The position numbers and the translations under genes were made by a program. This document shows, piece after piece, positions 7,413-16,555 of a stretch of DNA of 64,000 bases; within the stretch, counting starts at the first letter, position 1; every line of letters begins with the position of its first letter. The DNA lies in NCBI RefSeq assembly GCF_012849215.1, contig NZ_CP051682.1, forward strand, positions 4,650,001-4,714,000, read 5' to 3'. Source of the stretch: Mucilaginibacter robiniae (GTDB lineage Bacteria; Bacteroidota; Bacteroidia; Sphingobacteriales; Sphingobacteriaceae). Below the pieces are notes generated by a model. It was not told the DNA's origin. It worked only from the letters and a program-made list of their open reading frames with translations, and did no database searches.

Positions 7413-9314
7413 TTACATTAACTCCCATGCACTCTGGTACCCATTAATCTGCTCGGCAAAAGCAATGAAGTCTGTGTAAAAAGGTAATTGTGCCAGGGTT
7501 GAGCTATCACCAATTACAACCAGTTTTTTTCGGGCGCGGGTCATGGCCACGTTCATCTGCCGTATGTCAGCAAGGAAACCAATATCTCCTTCGGTGTTAC
7601 TGCGTGTCATGCTGATGTACACTACATCACGTTCCTGCCCCTGAAAACTATCAATGGTATTTACCGCAATTTTACCAGTATGCTGTTGCAGAACAGGAGA
7701 ATTAATAAACAACTCGTTCAAAACCCTGATTTGCTGTTTGTAAGGCGAGATAATAGCAATAGTCGGAAAGTTCTCAGTAGTATAATGTTCGTTTAATTCG
7801 GTAACGAGTTGTTCCAGGTGCTTGATTAAAAAGGTAGCTTCTTCGGGGTTCGTGGTGCTGGTGCCTTCCAATTTTTCATCAAATCCGCAGCCTGCCGTAT
7901 CTACAAAAGTCAACGGCATATCGCCTGTAAACAATAATTGATATGCAACCATGCTGTTTGCTTTTAAACGATTTTGGTAAAACTCTTGCGATGAAAACTG
8001 CATTATAGCTTCGTTCATGCGGTGTTGTTCTTCCAATAGGATTACAGCTTCGGGGTGCATCGAAATACATTTTTCGAGCAGGGTAGTACTTAAACCACCT
8101 TTAGCTGCCTCGGCCGATTTAATGGTAGGTGGCAACTGGCAATGGTCGCCAGCCAAAATCACTTTTTCAGCTTTTAATAGGGGTATCCAACAGGCAGGCT
8201 CCAGTGCCTGTCCGGCTTCATCGATAATGGCTGTTTTAAATTTTAAGTTACGTATAGTGTAATGATTAGCACCTACCAGCGTTGCGGCAATTACCTGTGC
8301 TTTGCTCACTAAATCATCAACAATGTATTGCTCGGTTTTACTAACATCTTTCATGATTTTATGAGCCTCATCAAACAAGGCTTTACGCTGATCGCGTTCG
8401 GCTTTGCCAAAATTACGCTTGTATTTATGGGCCATGTTTTTGTATTCGGCAGCTTGCTTTTTAAGCTTCTTTATTTCTTTTGTCTGCTCGTGCGAGGTCA
8501 TTTTACTATCCAGCGTTAAAGCCATCAACCGGTCTGATACGCGTGCCGGGTTGCCAATACGCAATACATTTAAACCTTCGCCCGATAGTTTTTCGCTTAG
8601 TAAATCAACCGCAGTATTGCTGGGGGCTGTCACTAAAACCTGTTTTTCGCCTTGCTCAATCAAAGCTTTAATGGCTTGAACCAGCGTGGTTGTTTTACCT
8701 GTACCTGGCGGGCCATGTACAATAGCTAAATCCTGAGCAGTTATTATTTTTTCAACAGCCGCATGTTGTGAAGCATTCAAGTTATTAGGTCGAGCTGGCT
8801 GGTTTATGATAGAAAAAGCTGGTGCTTTATCACCGGTTAATATTTGTATTAACCGGCCTTCTTCAGCTTTTTTACTTAATGCATCAGCTAGTTTGAGTGC
8901 ATTTTGCATTTCTTCATAGCTATTATCATCAAACAGCAAGTCAACACCAAGTTTTCCGTCTTGGCACCAGTCTGGCAGTTCCTCAGTAAACAAAGTGATT
9001 TTCATCCGGTCGCCGCTTTGATAAGTTACTGTTCCTTCAACACGATCTTTAGCAGAATTGTGGTTAGAAAGTAAAGCAGCCGATGCACCAAAACGAAATT
9101 GGTGTGCTATGTCCTTATGTGTGGTGCGTTCCAGTTCTACGGTAATATAATCGCCACGGCTAGGCTCTGTTCCGCGAATAGCTACCGGGTACCAGGAAAG
9201 GCCATTCGCTCTGCGATCGGCTGCTGAGGTATTTTGGGTAAGTTGCTGATAAGCTTTCCGGTCATCGTTGCGTTCAATATTTAGCAAGTTGAGCAGCTGC
9301 TTGAAATAATCCAT
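7413..9314 (-). CDS. UPF1-like superfamily 1 DNA/RNA helicase (IGHMBP2 type)
   Basis: 633 residues. Residues 1-170 form an N-terminal beta-barrel-type region; the Walker A motif GPPGTGKTT is at 201-209, followed by the TAPSNTAVDLL motif Ia, Walker B DEAGQALEPA, motif III GDHCQLPPT, LLEEQHRM, and motifs V/VI VNTIDSFQGQERDVVYIS and MTRARKKLVV. This is the full SF1B UPF1-like set, which translocates 5' to 3' on DNA or RNA using ATP. A charged coiled stretch near 280-320 corresponds to the stalk. It is divergently placed from topB, 190 bases away. The cellular role of bacterial members is not settled; genome maintenance is an inference. Confidence 0.92.
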   Translation of the reverse strand: MDYFKQLLNLLNIERNDDRKAYQQLTQNTSAADRRANGLSWYPVAIRGTEPSRGDYITVELERTTHKDIAHQFRFGASAALLSNHNSAKDRVEGTVTYQSGDRMKITLFTEELPDWCQDGKLGVDLLFDDNSYEEMQNALKLADALSKKAEEGRLIQILTGDKAPAFSIINQPARPNNLNASQHAAVEKIITAQDLAIVHGPPGTGKTTTLVQAIKALIEQGEKQVLVTAPSNTAVDLLSEKLSGEGLNVLRIGNPARVSDRLMALTLDSKMTSHEQTKEIKKLKKQAAEYKNMAHKYKRNFGKAERDQRKALFDEAHKIMKDVSKTEQYIVDDLVSKAQVIAATLVGANHYTIRNLKFKTAIIDEAGQALEPACWIPLLKAEKVILAGDHCQLPPTIKSAEAAKGGLSTTLLEKCISMHPEAVILLEEQHRMNEAIMQFSSQEFYQNRLKANSMVAYQLLFTGDMPLTFVDTAGCGFDEKLEGTSTTNPEEATFLIKHLEQLVTELNEHYTTENFPTIAIISPYKQQIRVLNELFINSPVLQQHTGKIAVNTIDSFQGQERDVVYISMTRSNTEGDIGFLADIRQMNVAMTRARKKLVVIGDSSTLAQLPFYTDFIAFAEQINGYQSAWELM

Positions 9315-9430
9315 ACTACAAAGGTAATAAAGGGCGGAGTGATTGTGTCAGTATCCTAGAAAGCAACCCATGTAGCAGGCAATTCAGTACATCAGTTTTC
9401 CACAAAATTGCGGTATGCTACCGATTTGCT

Positions 9431-9438
9431 TAATTTTG
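9431..9438 (+). promoter_or_regulatory. Bacteroidota promoter for topB (TTG-N20-TAATTTTG)
   Basis: TAATTTTG matches the TAnnTTTG -7 consensus exactly, and a TTG at 9408-9410 lies 20 bases upstream, inside the usual -33 spacing. The box ends 65 bases before the topB ATG at 9504. Confidence 0.6.
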
Positions 9439-9503
9439 AATTGAATATAGATGGGTAATAACTGGAACTAAAATCCGGAGAAACTCCACCCTCAATCTAC
9501 TAC

Positions 9504-11354
9504 ATGAAAGTAATCATTGCAGAAAAGCCCTCAGTAGCCCGTGAAATAGCCAAAGTGTTTGGAGCTAACACTAAACGTGAAGGCTATATTGAAGGCAAAG
9601 GCTATACTTTTACTTGGGCTTTTGGCCATTTGCTGCAACTGGCCCCACCTCAGGAGTATGGCTTTTATGGATGGAGCGTGCAAAACTTACCCATGTTGCC
9701 ACAAAAGTTCAAGCTTTCTATTCGGAAGGTAAAAACTAAAGATGGCGTAGTTGAAGATCCGGCAGTTAAAAAACAGCTGGATATTATTAAAAACTTGTTT
9801 GAAGAGGCTACGGAAATTATTGTTGCTACGGATGCCGGGCGCGAAGGTGAACTCATTTTCCGATATATCTATTATTATTTAAAATGCAAGAAGCCTTTTA
9901 AGCGGCTTTGGATATCTTCACAAACAGATGCAGCCATCAAAGATGGTTTCCGCAACTTGAAGCCTGGAAGTGATTATGATACTTTGTTTAACTCGGCACA
10001 TTGCCGTTCACAGTCTGATTGGCTGGTAGGCATGAACGCTACGCAGGCGTTAAGTATTTCTGCAGGTACCCGGTCGGTGCTTTCTTTAGGTAGGGTGCAA
10101 ACGCCTACGCTAGCTATGATTTGCTCCCGGTATATTGAAAACAAAAACTTCGTGCCGCAAACTTATTACCAGGTCAGTATTCAGGTTGATAAAAGAGGGC
10201 AGGTATTCAGAGCATTATCTGACAAGAATTTCAAAACCAAAGAAGAAGCCCAAGCTGTATTAGACAAAGTAGAGGATGTACCAACAGGTTTTCCGCAAGG
10301 CGCAAATATTATAAGTGTAGAAGCCAAGCCCCGCAAAGAACTACCTCCATTATTGCATGACTTAAGCAGTTTGCAGCAGGAAGCCAACAAGCGGAAAGGG
10401 TTTACGGCAGACCAAACCTTATCTATTTTGCAAAGCTTGTATGAAAGCAAACTGGTTACCTACCCACGTACCGGTAGCCGGTATATTGGTGATGATGTAT
10501 TTGCCGGCATTTCAGCTTTAATTGATAAGTTTACCGGCCATCCGGATTTTGGTAAGCAGGCTATTTATTTGCAAGGCGTTAAGTTGAGCAAGCGTAGTGT
10601 AAATGCAAAAAAGGTAACGGACCACCATGCTATTTTACCAACAGGTGAGACTGCACATCAGCTATCTGCTGACCGACAAGCCATATACGACTTGGTAGTA
10701 GGGCGCATGTTAGAAGCTTTCCATCAGGATTGTATTAAAGAAATAACCAAGATTGTAGTAGAATCAGGATTTAAATTCATTGCTACTGGTACTGTAATTA
10801 GCGTACCTGGATGGCGTGCCGTATTTAACGACACTGATGACGACAAAAAGGATGAAGAGAACCCAGCCTTGCCCAAAGTACAGCAGGGAGAGTTGCTGCC
10901 CATAACCGAGAAAGCCTTATTGGAAAAGCAAACCAAGCCCAAGCCACTTTATAACGAAGCTTCCTTACTGAAAGCTCTGGAAACAGCTGGTAAAGAGATT
11001 GATGATGATGAGTTGCGTTACGCTATGAAAGACAGCGGTTTAGGTACACCGGCTACACGTGCAGCTATCATTGAAACACTGATTAAGAGAGATTATGTTG
11101 CTCGCGAAAAGAAAACCCTGGTACCTACAGGTACTGGGCTTGCTGTTTATGAAGTAGTGAAAGATCAGAAAATTGCGCAGGCAGAACTAACTGGATCCTG
11201 GGAAAAAAGATTAGAAGAAATCCGGTCAGGTGCTTCTATAACCGATTTTCAGGAAGAGATTAAAACGTACACCCGCACCATTACTCAGGAGCTATTGAAA
11301 GCCGGAGTAAGCCTGAAAGCAAAACCCGGCGCATCTACTCCGGTAAAAGCTTAA
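9504..11354 (+). CDS. topB: DNA topoisomerase III
   Basis: 616 residues starting MKVIIAEKPSVAREIAKVFG, the TOPRIM opening of type IA topoisomerases, with DAGREGELIFRY as the acidic metal site and WISSQTDAAIKDGF typical of TopB. The catalytic tyrosine is Y320 in VTYPRTGSRYI, and ALPKVQQG and TPATRAAIIETLIKRDYV complete the family core. The enzyme relaxes and decatenates DNA by single-strand passage. There are no C-terminal zinc fingers and the protein ends soon after the core, as in many TopB proteins. Its 3' end overlaps kptA on the other strand by four bases. TopB in Bacteroidota is often on mobile elements, but no transfer genes are nearby. Confidence 0.95.
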   Translation: MKVIIAEKPSVAREIAKVFGANTKREGYIEGKGYTFTWAFGHLLQLAPPQEYGFYGWSVQNLPMLPQKFKLSIRKVKTKDGVVEDPAVKKQLDIIKNLFEEATEIIVATDAGREGELIFRYIYYYLKCKKPFKRLWISSQTDAAIKDGFRNLKPGSDYDTLFNSAHCRSQSDWLVGMNATQALSISAGTRSVLSLGRVQTPTLAMICSRYIENKNFVPQTYYQVSIQVDKRGQVFRALSDKNFKTKEEAQAVLDKVEDVPTGFPQGANIISVEAKPRKELPPLLHDLSSLQQEANKRKGFTADQTLSILQSLYESKLVTYPRTGSRYIGDDVFAGISALIDKFTGHPDFGKQAIYLQGVKLSKRSVNAKKVTDHHAILPTGETAHQLSADRQAIYDLVVGRMLEAFHQDCIKEITKIVVESGFKFIATGTVISVPGWRAVFNDTDDDKKDEENPALPKVQQGELLPITEKALLEKQTKPKPLYNEASLLKALETAGKEIDDDELRYAMKDSGLGTPATRAAIIETLIKRDYVAREKKTLVPTGTGLAVYEVVKDQKIAQAELTGSWEKRLEEIRSGASITDFQEEIKTYTRTITQELLKAGVSLKAKPGASTPVKA

Positions 11355-11905
11355 TGCTGACTACTTGTAATATACTGACGAGGCACGTAGTCGGTTAACC
11401 AAACGCCATTATCTGATATATAGAAAGTATATCCATCTTTGTACATGCTCTGTGCATCAATAATTAACACCTCAGGTTGGCCATGTCTCTGTCCAACTTT
11501 GATGGCTGTATCGCGGTCTGTACTCAAATGAACATGTTGGCGGCTACGTTTTTCCAGCCCATCCTGCATTATTGATGCTACATGATGTGTAGCAGTGCCA
11601 TGGTATAGAACATTAGGTGGTTGCATGGGCGTGTATCCCAGATCAATGTTTACTGTATGCCCCTGGCTTGCCCTGATTTGCATATGTGTTTCATTAAAAG
11701 CAAACCGCTTTTTATTATTGGTAGCTACTACATGTTCCAGAATAGCAGGGCTGATTTTCATGCCATGGTTATTCATGTGCTGTAATAAAGTGCTCACATC
11801 AGTCCATCCATTTTCATCTAGTTCAATACCAATAACATCGGGTTGGTGCCTAAGCACTAAACTTAAAAACTTGCTGATACGGGTAGTTTCTTTATCGCTT
11901 AACAT
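11351..11905 (-). CDS. kptA: RNA 2'-phosphotransferase (KptA/Tpt1)
   Basis: 184 residues with the family signature throughout: ISKFLSLVLRHQPD at the N-terminus, NGWTDVSTLL, the NAD-binding YHGTATHHVASIMQDGL, and HVHLSTDRDTAIKVGQRHG. Tpt1/KptA removes an internal 2'-phosphate from RNA using NAD+, giving ADP-ribose 1'',2''-cyclic phosphate. Bacteria lack the fungal-type tRNA splicing that makes this substrate, so the native target (possibly repaired or ADP-ribosylated RNA ends) is unclear. It converges with topB with a four-base overlap and faces away from the oxidoreductase at 12018. Confidence 0.95.
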   Translation of the reverse strand: MLSDKETTRISKFLSLVLRHQPDVIGIELDENGWTDVSTLLQHMNNHGMKISPAILEHVVATNNKKRFAFNETHMQIRASQGHTVNIDLGYTPMQPPNVLYHGTATHHVASIMQDGLEKRSRQHVHLSTDRDTAIKVGQRHGQPEVLIIDAQSMYKDGYTFYISDNGVWLTDYVPRQYITSSQH

Positions 11906-12017
11906 TGAAGCGCAAGTTATACTGTTTTATCAGGCATTCCGCATTAATGATGATTTCGGATTTTGATTGTAGTTAGATAGTTTAGTTGCTAACTTTATAG
12001 CCAAGCAGAACAGGAAT

Positions 12018-12722
12018 ATGGAAGAACCAGATAAATTAGATCGGATAATAGAAGCCCGCATGAAATTAAAAGCGCGGTTTGAAGAAAAAATGAAGCAAAC
12101 ACCTTCCGTTTCCGACAACGCACCTAAAGGCTCAGGACCCGCTAACCGGCATGGTATGCCAGTGGTTCCTATTGGTCAAACCATAACTACTAAATGGCCT
12201 GTGTTGGATTTAGGCTATCAGCCTGATATTCTGCTTGACCGCTGGCGATTGTCCATTGATGGTGCTGTGGAAGAGCCTATGCGCTTAACCTGGAAACAAT
12301 TAATGAACCTGCCACAAACTAAAGATGTTTCTGATTTTCATTGTGTAACCACTTGGTCTAAATTGAACATGCATTGGAAAGGGGTAAGCATGCTGGATTT
12401 AGCTGCATTGGTGCGCCCTAAAGAAACTGCCACGCATGTGTTATGCTATGGGTATGATACTTACACTACTAATTTATCTTTAGAAGAAGCTTTGAAACCT
12501 GATGTGCTGCTAGTGCATACTTTCGAAGGCCAGCCATTGCCGATTGAACATGGCGGCCCCGTACGCATGATTACCCCACAGCTTTACGCTTGGAAGGGTA
12601 CTAAATGGATAAAGCGTATTGAATTTTTAACAGCCGATAAATTGGGCTTTTGGGAAGATAGGGGTTATTCAAACACTGCGTACCCTTGGCAAAATGACCG
12701 CTATAGTGATGATGAAGATTAA
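12018..12722 (+). CDS. Sulfite oxidase-like molybdopterin oxidoreductase (YuiH type)
   Basis: 234 residues with the oxidoreductase molybdopterin-binding fold: KWPVLDLGYQPDI, WRLSIDGAVEEP, the Mo ligand cysteine C109 in FHCVTTWSKLNMHWKG, and HGGPVRMITPQLYAWKGTKW near 180. It has no signal peptide and begins with a charged helix, so it is likely cytoplasmic, unlike periplasmic MsrP (YedY). The family binds a Mo-pterin cofactor but its substrate is unknown. It starts 112 bases from kptA on the opposite strand and ends before a bidirectional terminator. Confidence 0.9.
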   Translation: MEEPDKLDRIIEARMKLKARFEEKMKQTPSVSDNAPKGSGPANRHGMPVVPIGQTITTKWPVLDLGYQPDILLDRWRLSIDGAVEEPMRLTWKQLMNLPQTKDVSDFHCVTTWSKLNMHWKGVSMLDLAALVRPKETATHVLCYGYDTYTTNLSLEEALKPDVLLVHTFEGQPLPIEHGGPVRMITPQLYAWKGTKWIKRIEFLTADKLGFWEDRGYSNTAYPWQNDRYSDDED

Positions 12723-12772
12723 ACCACAAGCTTTTATATCAATAAACAACTAAGATAAAGCGAAACGCAACA

Positions 12773-12802
12773 AAAAAGACCGGTAGCTTTACCGGTCTTT
12801 TT
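12773..12802. terminator. Bidirectional terminator between convergent genes
   Basis: A 13-bp perfect stem, AAAAAGACCGGTA with TACCGGTCTTTTT and a GCTT loop, lies between the plus-strand oxidoreductase (ends 12722) and the minus-strand OmpA gene (ends 12818). A and T runs on both sides allow it to work in both directions. Confidence 0.9.
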
Positions 12803-12817
12803 AATTTATCAAATTTT

Positions 12818-13681
12818 TTATTGCTGCGGCTTTTCAGGCGCTTTACCTATCAAATCCATAAACTGATCCAGTTTAGGGGTGATGATAATTTGGGTGCGTC
12901 TGTTTTTTATTCTGCCAGCCTCGGTGCTGTTATCAGCTATCGGGTTGTATTCACCACGTCCGCCTGCTGTTAAACGTTTTGGATCTACACCATAGTTGGT
13001 TTGTAAAGCCAGAACTACTGAAGAAGCCCTTAAAGCACTTAAATCCCAATTGTTACGAATGTTTTTCTGCGCAATCGGCACATTGTCTGTATTACCTTCA
13101 ATCAATACATCATAAGTGCTGTAATCATTAATGATCTTCGATATTTTGCTCAGTGTTTCACCGGCAGCACCTGAAATCTCATAGCTACCTGATTTATACA
13201 ACATATTATCAGCCAATGATATGTAAACCACACCTTTTAACACCTGTACATCCACATCTTTCATTTCCTGCTGACTTAATGAACGTGTTAAATTATTCGT
13301 CAAAACCATGTTCAATGAATCGCTTTTGTTCTTAGCGTTCACCAGTTGCTGAATGTATTTGTTTGAGCTGTTAATTTCATCTACCAGTTTTGATATATTA
13401 ACATTACCCTGACTGCTGGAGTTTAAACATTTGTTCAGCGCTTCTTGTAAGCCTTTAGCATTAGAACGTTCAGAAGCCAGTTGCTCTTCCAAGCTCTTAG
13501 CCCGGCCATTTACTACGGCTAGGTTACGTTCACTTAATAAAAACCGACCACGCAAATCGCGGGTATTACTATCTAAGCGATTATACCGCCCTTGCAAATC
13601 GGTGTATTTTTTAGTGCTAACACAACTCTGAGCCATAACGGCCACCATAAACAATCCTGGTATTATTAATGGGAATTTCAT
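12818..13681 (-). CDS. OmpA-family peptidoglycan-binding lipoprotein
   Basis: From the ATG at 13681 the protein has 287 residues and a lipoprotein signal ending MAQSC (Cys20). A coiled-coil middle (about 30-150) with many Asn, Ser and Leu residues is followed by the OmpA C-terminal domain: VLIEGNTDNVPI, NWDLSALRASSVV, AGGRGEYNPIADN and GRIKNRRTQIIITP, which hold the NxxLSxxRAxxV and R-x-x-N-RR motifs that bind peptidoglycan. It would tether the outer membrane to the wall. An in-frame ATG 36 bases upstream gives a hydrophilic extension that would spoil the signal peptide, so it was not chosen. It is transcribed alone. Confidence 0.9.
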   Translation of the reverse strand: MKFPLIIPGLFMVAVMAQSCVSTKKYTDLQGRYNRLDSNTRDLRGRFLLSERNLAVVNGRAKSLEEQLASERSNAKGLQEALNKCLNSSSQGNVNISKLVDEINSSNKYIQQLVNAKNKSDSLNMVLTNNLTRSLSQQEMKDVDVQVLKGVVYISLADNMLYKSGSYEISGAAGETLSKISKIINDYSTYDVLIEGNTDNVPIAQKNIRNNWDLSALRASSVVLALQTNYGVDPKRLTAGGRGEYNPIADNSTEAGRIKNRRTQIIITPKLDQFMDLIGKAPEKPQQ

Positions 13682-14002
13682 AAAATAGTATTTTGATGAG
13701 TAATAATTAGAATTCATAATTTAACTGCAAAACTCATATAAAGTTTGCTTAATCAACAGGATCGATTCTGTAGCTTAGTTGTTATGTATAAACAATGGAT
13801 TGAAAAATAACCTCTTAAGTTATTCAAACTGCATGTAGTTTTTAAAACTTTGTTTATAATTTTCTTGTCCGTAAATATCTGTATGTTATTACATTTAATG
13901 CCTTTTTATCTATCAAATTGACTACGATCATATTCCTGCGTGATGCGGAGCATTGGGCAAAGGGTGAGATAGAGAGAACTTTGTATTGTAAAGCATTGAA
14001 TC
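13682..14002. other. Intergenic region, no recognised feature
   Basis: This 321-base AT-rich gap lies between two divergent genes (OmpA lipoprotein on minus, small hypothetical on plus) and should hold both promoters. No exact TAnnTTTG box, RNA gene or long repeat was seen in it. Confidence 0.6.
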
Positions 14003-14398
14003 ATGGCAGCAACAATTACAGACAAAGAACTAAATACCGAATTGCAGGAACTGTATTTAACCGGTAAACAATGGCTATCAGATGTAGAATTCCTGAATAG
14101 CGAGCAGCATTTTCTGGAGCAATTAATCGCCAACCCTAATTGGAATACCTACTACCAGCCGCATACCAACACAACTACAATAGCTAACACACTAGCTCAG
14201 GCTGGCGAAAGGCACCGCCAGTTGTACCTAAACATTGTTCATTTCATGAACGAGTTGGAACCCTTAATTACAGGCACGTCAAATACAATAGGCATTCGCC
14301 TTATTGAAGATTTTTCAACCTTACAGTACGAGGTAAATGAAGCGCTTTTTTCATTAAAAGCAATAAAGTACTACGTGGTTGATTCCAAAATCAACTAA
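14003..14398 (+). CDS. Hypothetical helical protein
   Basis: 131 residues, soluble, mostly amphipathic helix (TDKELNTELQELYLTGKQWL, HRQLYLNIVHFMNELEPLI), no signal peptide or membrane segment. The composition resembles small four-helix-bundle or coiled-coil proteins, but no family was recognised. It is followed after 45 bases by an SDR gene in the same direction and could share a transcript with it. The start is the only suitable ATG after the divergent intergenic region. Confidence 0.7.
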   Translation: MAATITDKELNTELQELYLTGKQWLSDVEFLNSEQHFLEQLIANPNWNTYYQPHTNTTTIANTLAQAGERHRQLYLNIVHFMNELEPLITGTSNTIGIRLIEDFSTLQYEVNEALFSLKAIKYYVVDSKIN

Positions 14399-14443
14399 GA
14401 AGCTACCAAGTATTAATTTATTTCCTGTTTCCAAGCAAAAAGT

Positions 14444-15205
14444 ATGAATAAGCTAGAGAATAAAGTAGCGGTTATTACCGGTGCTGCTGCGGGTATGGGT
14501 AAAGCCATAGCTCAACTGTATGCTAAAGAAGGTGCAAAAGTAGTATTATCAGACATTAACGAAAGTGGCATTAAGCAAGTTGCTGAAGAAATTAATGCTA
14601 TAGGTGGTATGGCCATTGCAGTACCTGGAAATATTGCTATCCAACACGATGTGGATGCTTTGATTGATACGGCAGTAAATACTTATGGTACACTGGATAT
14701 TCTGGTCAACAATGCTGGTATCATGGACAACTTTGTACCTGCCGAAGAAGTAACAGACGAACTTTGGGAACGAGTAATGGGTGTTAACTTAACAGGACCT
14801 ATGCGTACCATCCGTAAATCGTTACCAATTTTTAGAACAAAAGTATCGGGCACCATTATTAATATTGCTTCTGTTGGAGGGTTACAAGGTTCAAGAGCAG
14901 GAGCAGCCTACACTGCCTCAAAACATGCATTAATTGGTCTAACCAAAAATGTGGCTTTTCAGTATGCGGATCAGGGAGTTCGGTGTAATGCTATTGCACC
15001 TGGTGGCGTTAACACCAGTATTGGCGATACTATCCAATCACCCAACCAGTTCGGACTGCAGAAAGCCATTTCTGGCGCTGCATTCAATCCGCGTAGTGGT
15101 GAAGCAGATGAGATTGCTACCATAGCATTATTCCTTGCTTCAACTGATGCCAGCTTTGTAAATGGTGCCGTAATTGTTGCTGATGGCGGCTGGACTGCTT
15201 ATTAA
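14444..15205 (+). CDS. SDR-family NAD(P)-dependent oxidoreductase
   Basis: 253 residues of a classical short-chain dehydrogenase. The nucleotide-binding TGAAAGMGKA is at 12-21, LSDIN near 37 suggests NAD preference (acidic residue after the second strand), NNAG at about 88, a Ser in NIASVGG and the catalytic YTASKHA at about 156, then the C-terminal VNGAVIVADGGWTAY. The fold and motifs are those of FabG-like enzymes, but the gene is not near fatty-acid genes, so a general alcohol or sugar dehydrogenase is as likely. A palindromic terminator follows. Confidence 0.92.
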   Translation: MNKLENKVAVITGAAAGMGKAIAQLYAKEGAKVVLSDINESGIKQVAEEINAIGGMAIAVPGNIAIQHDVDALIDTAVNTYGTLDILVNNAGIMDNFVPAEEVTDELWERVMGVNLTGPMRTIRKSLPIFRTKVSGTIINIASVGGLQGSRAGAAYTASKHALIGLTKNVAFQYADQGVRCNAIAPGGVNTSIGDTIQSPNQFGLQKAISGAAFNPRSGEADEIATIALFLASTDASFVNGAVIVADGGWTAY

Positions 15206-15236
15206 ATATATTGCTTATATTTCTGACAAGTATAAA

Positions 15237-15268
15237 ATAAGGGCTACTGTTTAAACAGTAGCCCTTAT
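15237..15268. terminator. Bidirectional terminator, perfect 32-bp palindrome
   Basis: The arms ATAAGGGCTACTGTTT and AAACAGTAGCCCTTAT form a perfect palindrome between the convergent SDR gene (ends 15205) and the minus-strand dehydrogenase (ends 15290). On the minus strand it runs into a T-rich stretch. Confidence 0.85.
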
Positions 15269-15289
15269 GCATATCGTGATGCATATCGG

Positions 15290-16297
15290 TTATATCAAAA
15301 TAACTGCAGGATCAGGCTCTTCACCCTTATTTAATTGTTGAACGTTATGCAACGTTGTTTCGGCAATTTGTGAAAGGGCTTCTTCGGTAAAAAACGCCTG
15401 ATGCCCGGTAACAAGCACGTTCGGAAAGCTCATCAAGCGTTGAATGGTATCATCTTCTATAATCATACCGGAAAGGTCTTTAAAAAACAACTTGTCTTCT
15501 TGCTCATATACATCAATGCCTAAGTACCCAATTTGCCCGGTTTTAAGTGCCTCGATGGTATTACTGGTATGAATAAGTCCGCCACGGCTAGTATTGATAA
15601 TTGTTACCCCTGGCTTCATCAAGTTTAATGTTTCCTGACAAATCAAGTATTTGTTGTCAGGCGTAAGTGGGCAATGTAATGATAGTATATCCGCCTGCTT
15701 CAACACTTCTTCAAATGTGCTATACTGTACGCCTAAGTTGCTCAACTCGCTATCTTCAAACAAATCATAAGCTACTACTTTACACCCAAAACCTAGCATA
15801 ATTTTGCAGAAGGCCCTACCAATCTTCCCGGTGCCAATAACACCAACCGTTTTGCCATGCAAGTTAAAGCCCAGCAATCCGGTTAAAGCAAAATTTTGTT
15901 CACGTACCCGGTTGTAAGCTTTGTGTGTTTTTCGGTTTAGGGTCAGTAACATGGCTACGGCATGCTCAGCCACAGCCTCTGGTGAGTAGGCGGGTACACG
16001 GCATACACGAATACCTAGCCGTTTGGCAGTTTCCAGATGTACGTTGTTAAAACCCGCACAACGCAAAGCAATTACTTTAACACCTTTGTCGGCTAGTACT
16101 TCAATAACTTCTGCGGTTAGCTTATCATTCACAAAAACACAAACTGCAAATGTTCCTTCATCTACGGCATTTACAATATGCGGGCCTAAATGGGTTTCCA
16201 AAAAATCTAACTCAAACCCATAAGCTGCATTATGTTGCGTGAAGAAAGCCTTATCATAAGGCTTAGCTGAAAAAAACAGGATTTTGTTTGCTTCCAT
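15290..16297 (-). CDS. D-2-hydroxyacid dehydrogenase (D-lactate dehydrogenase type)
   Basis: 335 residues with the D-isomer-specific 2-hydroxyacid dehydrogenase plan: VIALRCAGFNNVHLE near 80, VPAYSPEAVAEHAVAMLL, the NAD-binding VGVIGTGKIG at about 150-159, ADILSLHCPLTPDN, INTSRGGLIHT with the catalytic Arg, and GHQAFFTEEAL with the catalytic His. The insert LFFKDLSGMIIEDD between YEQEDK and the His loop is typical of fermentative LdhA. It would reduce pyruvate to D-lactate with NADH or run the reverse reaction. No signal peptide. It is transcribed alone. Confidence 0.93.
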   Translation of the reverse strand: MEANKILFFSAKPYDKAFFTQHNAAYGFELDFLETHLGPHIVNAVDEGTFAVCVFVNDKLTAEVIEVLADKGVKVIALRCAGFNNVHLETAKRLGIRVCRVPAYSPEAVAEHAVAMLLTLNRKTHKAYNRVREQNFALTGLLGFNLHGKTVGVIGTGKIGRAFCKIMLGFGCKVVAYDLFEDSELSNLGVQYSTFEEVLKQADILSLHCPLTPDNKYLICQETLNLMKPGVTIINTSRGGLIHTSNTIEALKTGQIGYLGIDVYEQEDKLFFKDLSGMIIEDDTIQRLMSFPNVLVTGHQAFFTEEALSQIAETTLHNVQQLNKGEEPDPAVILI

Positions 16298-16488
16298 AAT
16301 TGTTGAAATAAAACTTTTTAACTGTGTTTAGTTCCCTTCTTGGATAATTAAAACCGTAAGATTAGTTGAAATTAATTTGATCTGCAATCCTAAACGCAGG
16401 ATTTTTATACCAACCCCATACAGTTTATCTGTTAAACCATTACCATTTAAGCTTACTGTAATTTAAAGATGCCTTAACATTCATGTGG

Positions 16489-16496
16489 TACTTTTG
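16489..16496 (+). promoter_or_regulatory. Bacteroidota -7 promoter element (TACTTTTG)
   Basis: An exact TAnnTTTG match 59 bases before the ATG of the phosphodiesterase gene at 16556. The -33 element is not clear. Confidence 0.5.
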
Positions 16497-16555
16497 AACT
16501 TAGTAGTTTGATTATACAAACATCTTAAATAGCCTGACATAAAAGCCCTAAGTGT

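Noticed and set aside
9504..11354. topB as evidence of an integrative element
   Set aside because: No integrase, relaxase, tra genes or attachment repeats lie near it, so there is no support for a mobile element.
11595..11966. Plus-strand 123-residue open frame
   Set aside because: It overlaps kptA fully on the opposite strand and has no recognised family or promoter.
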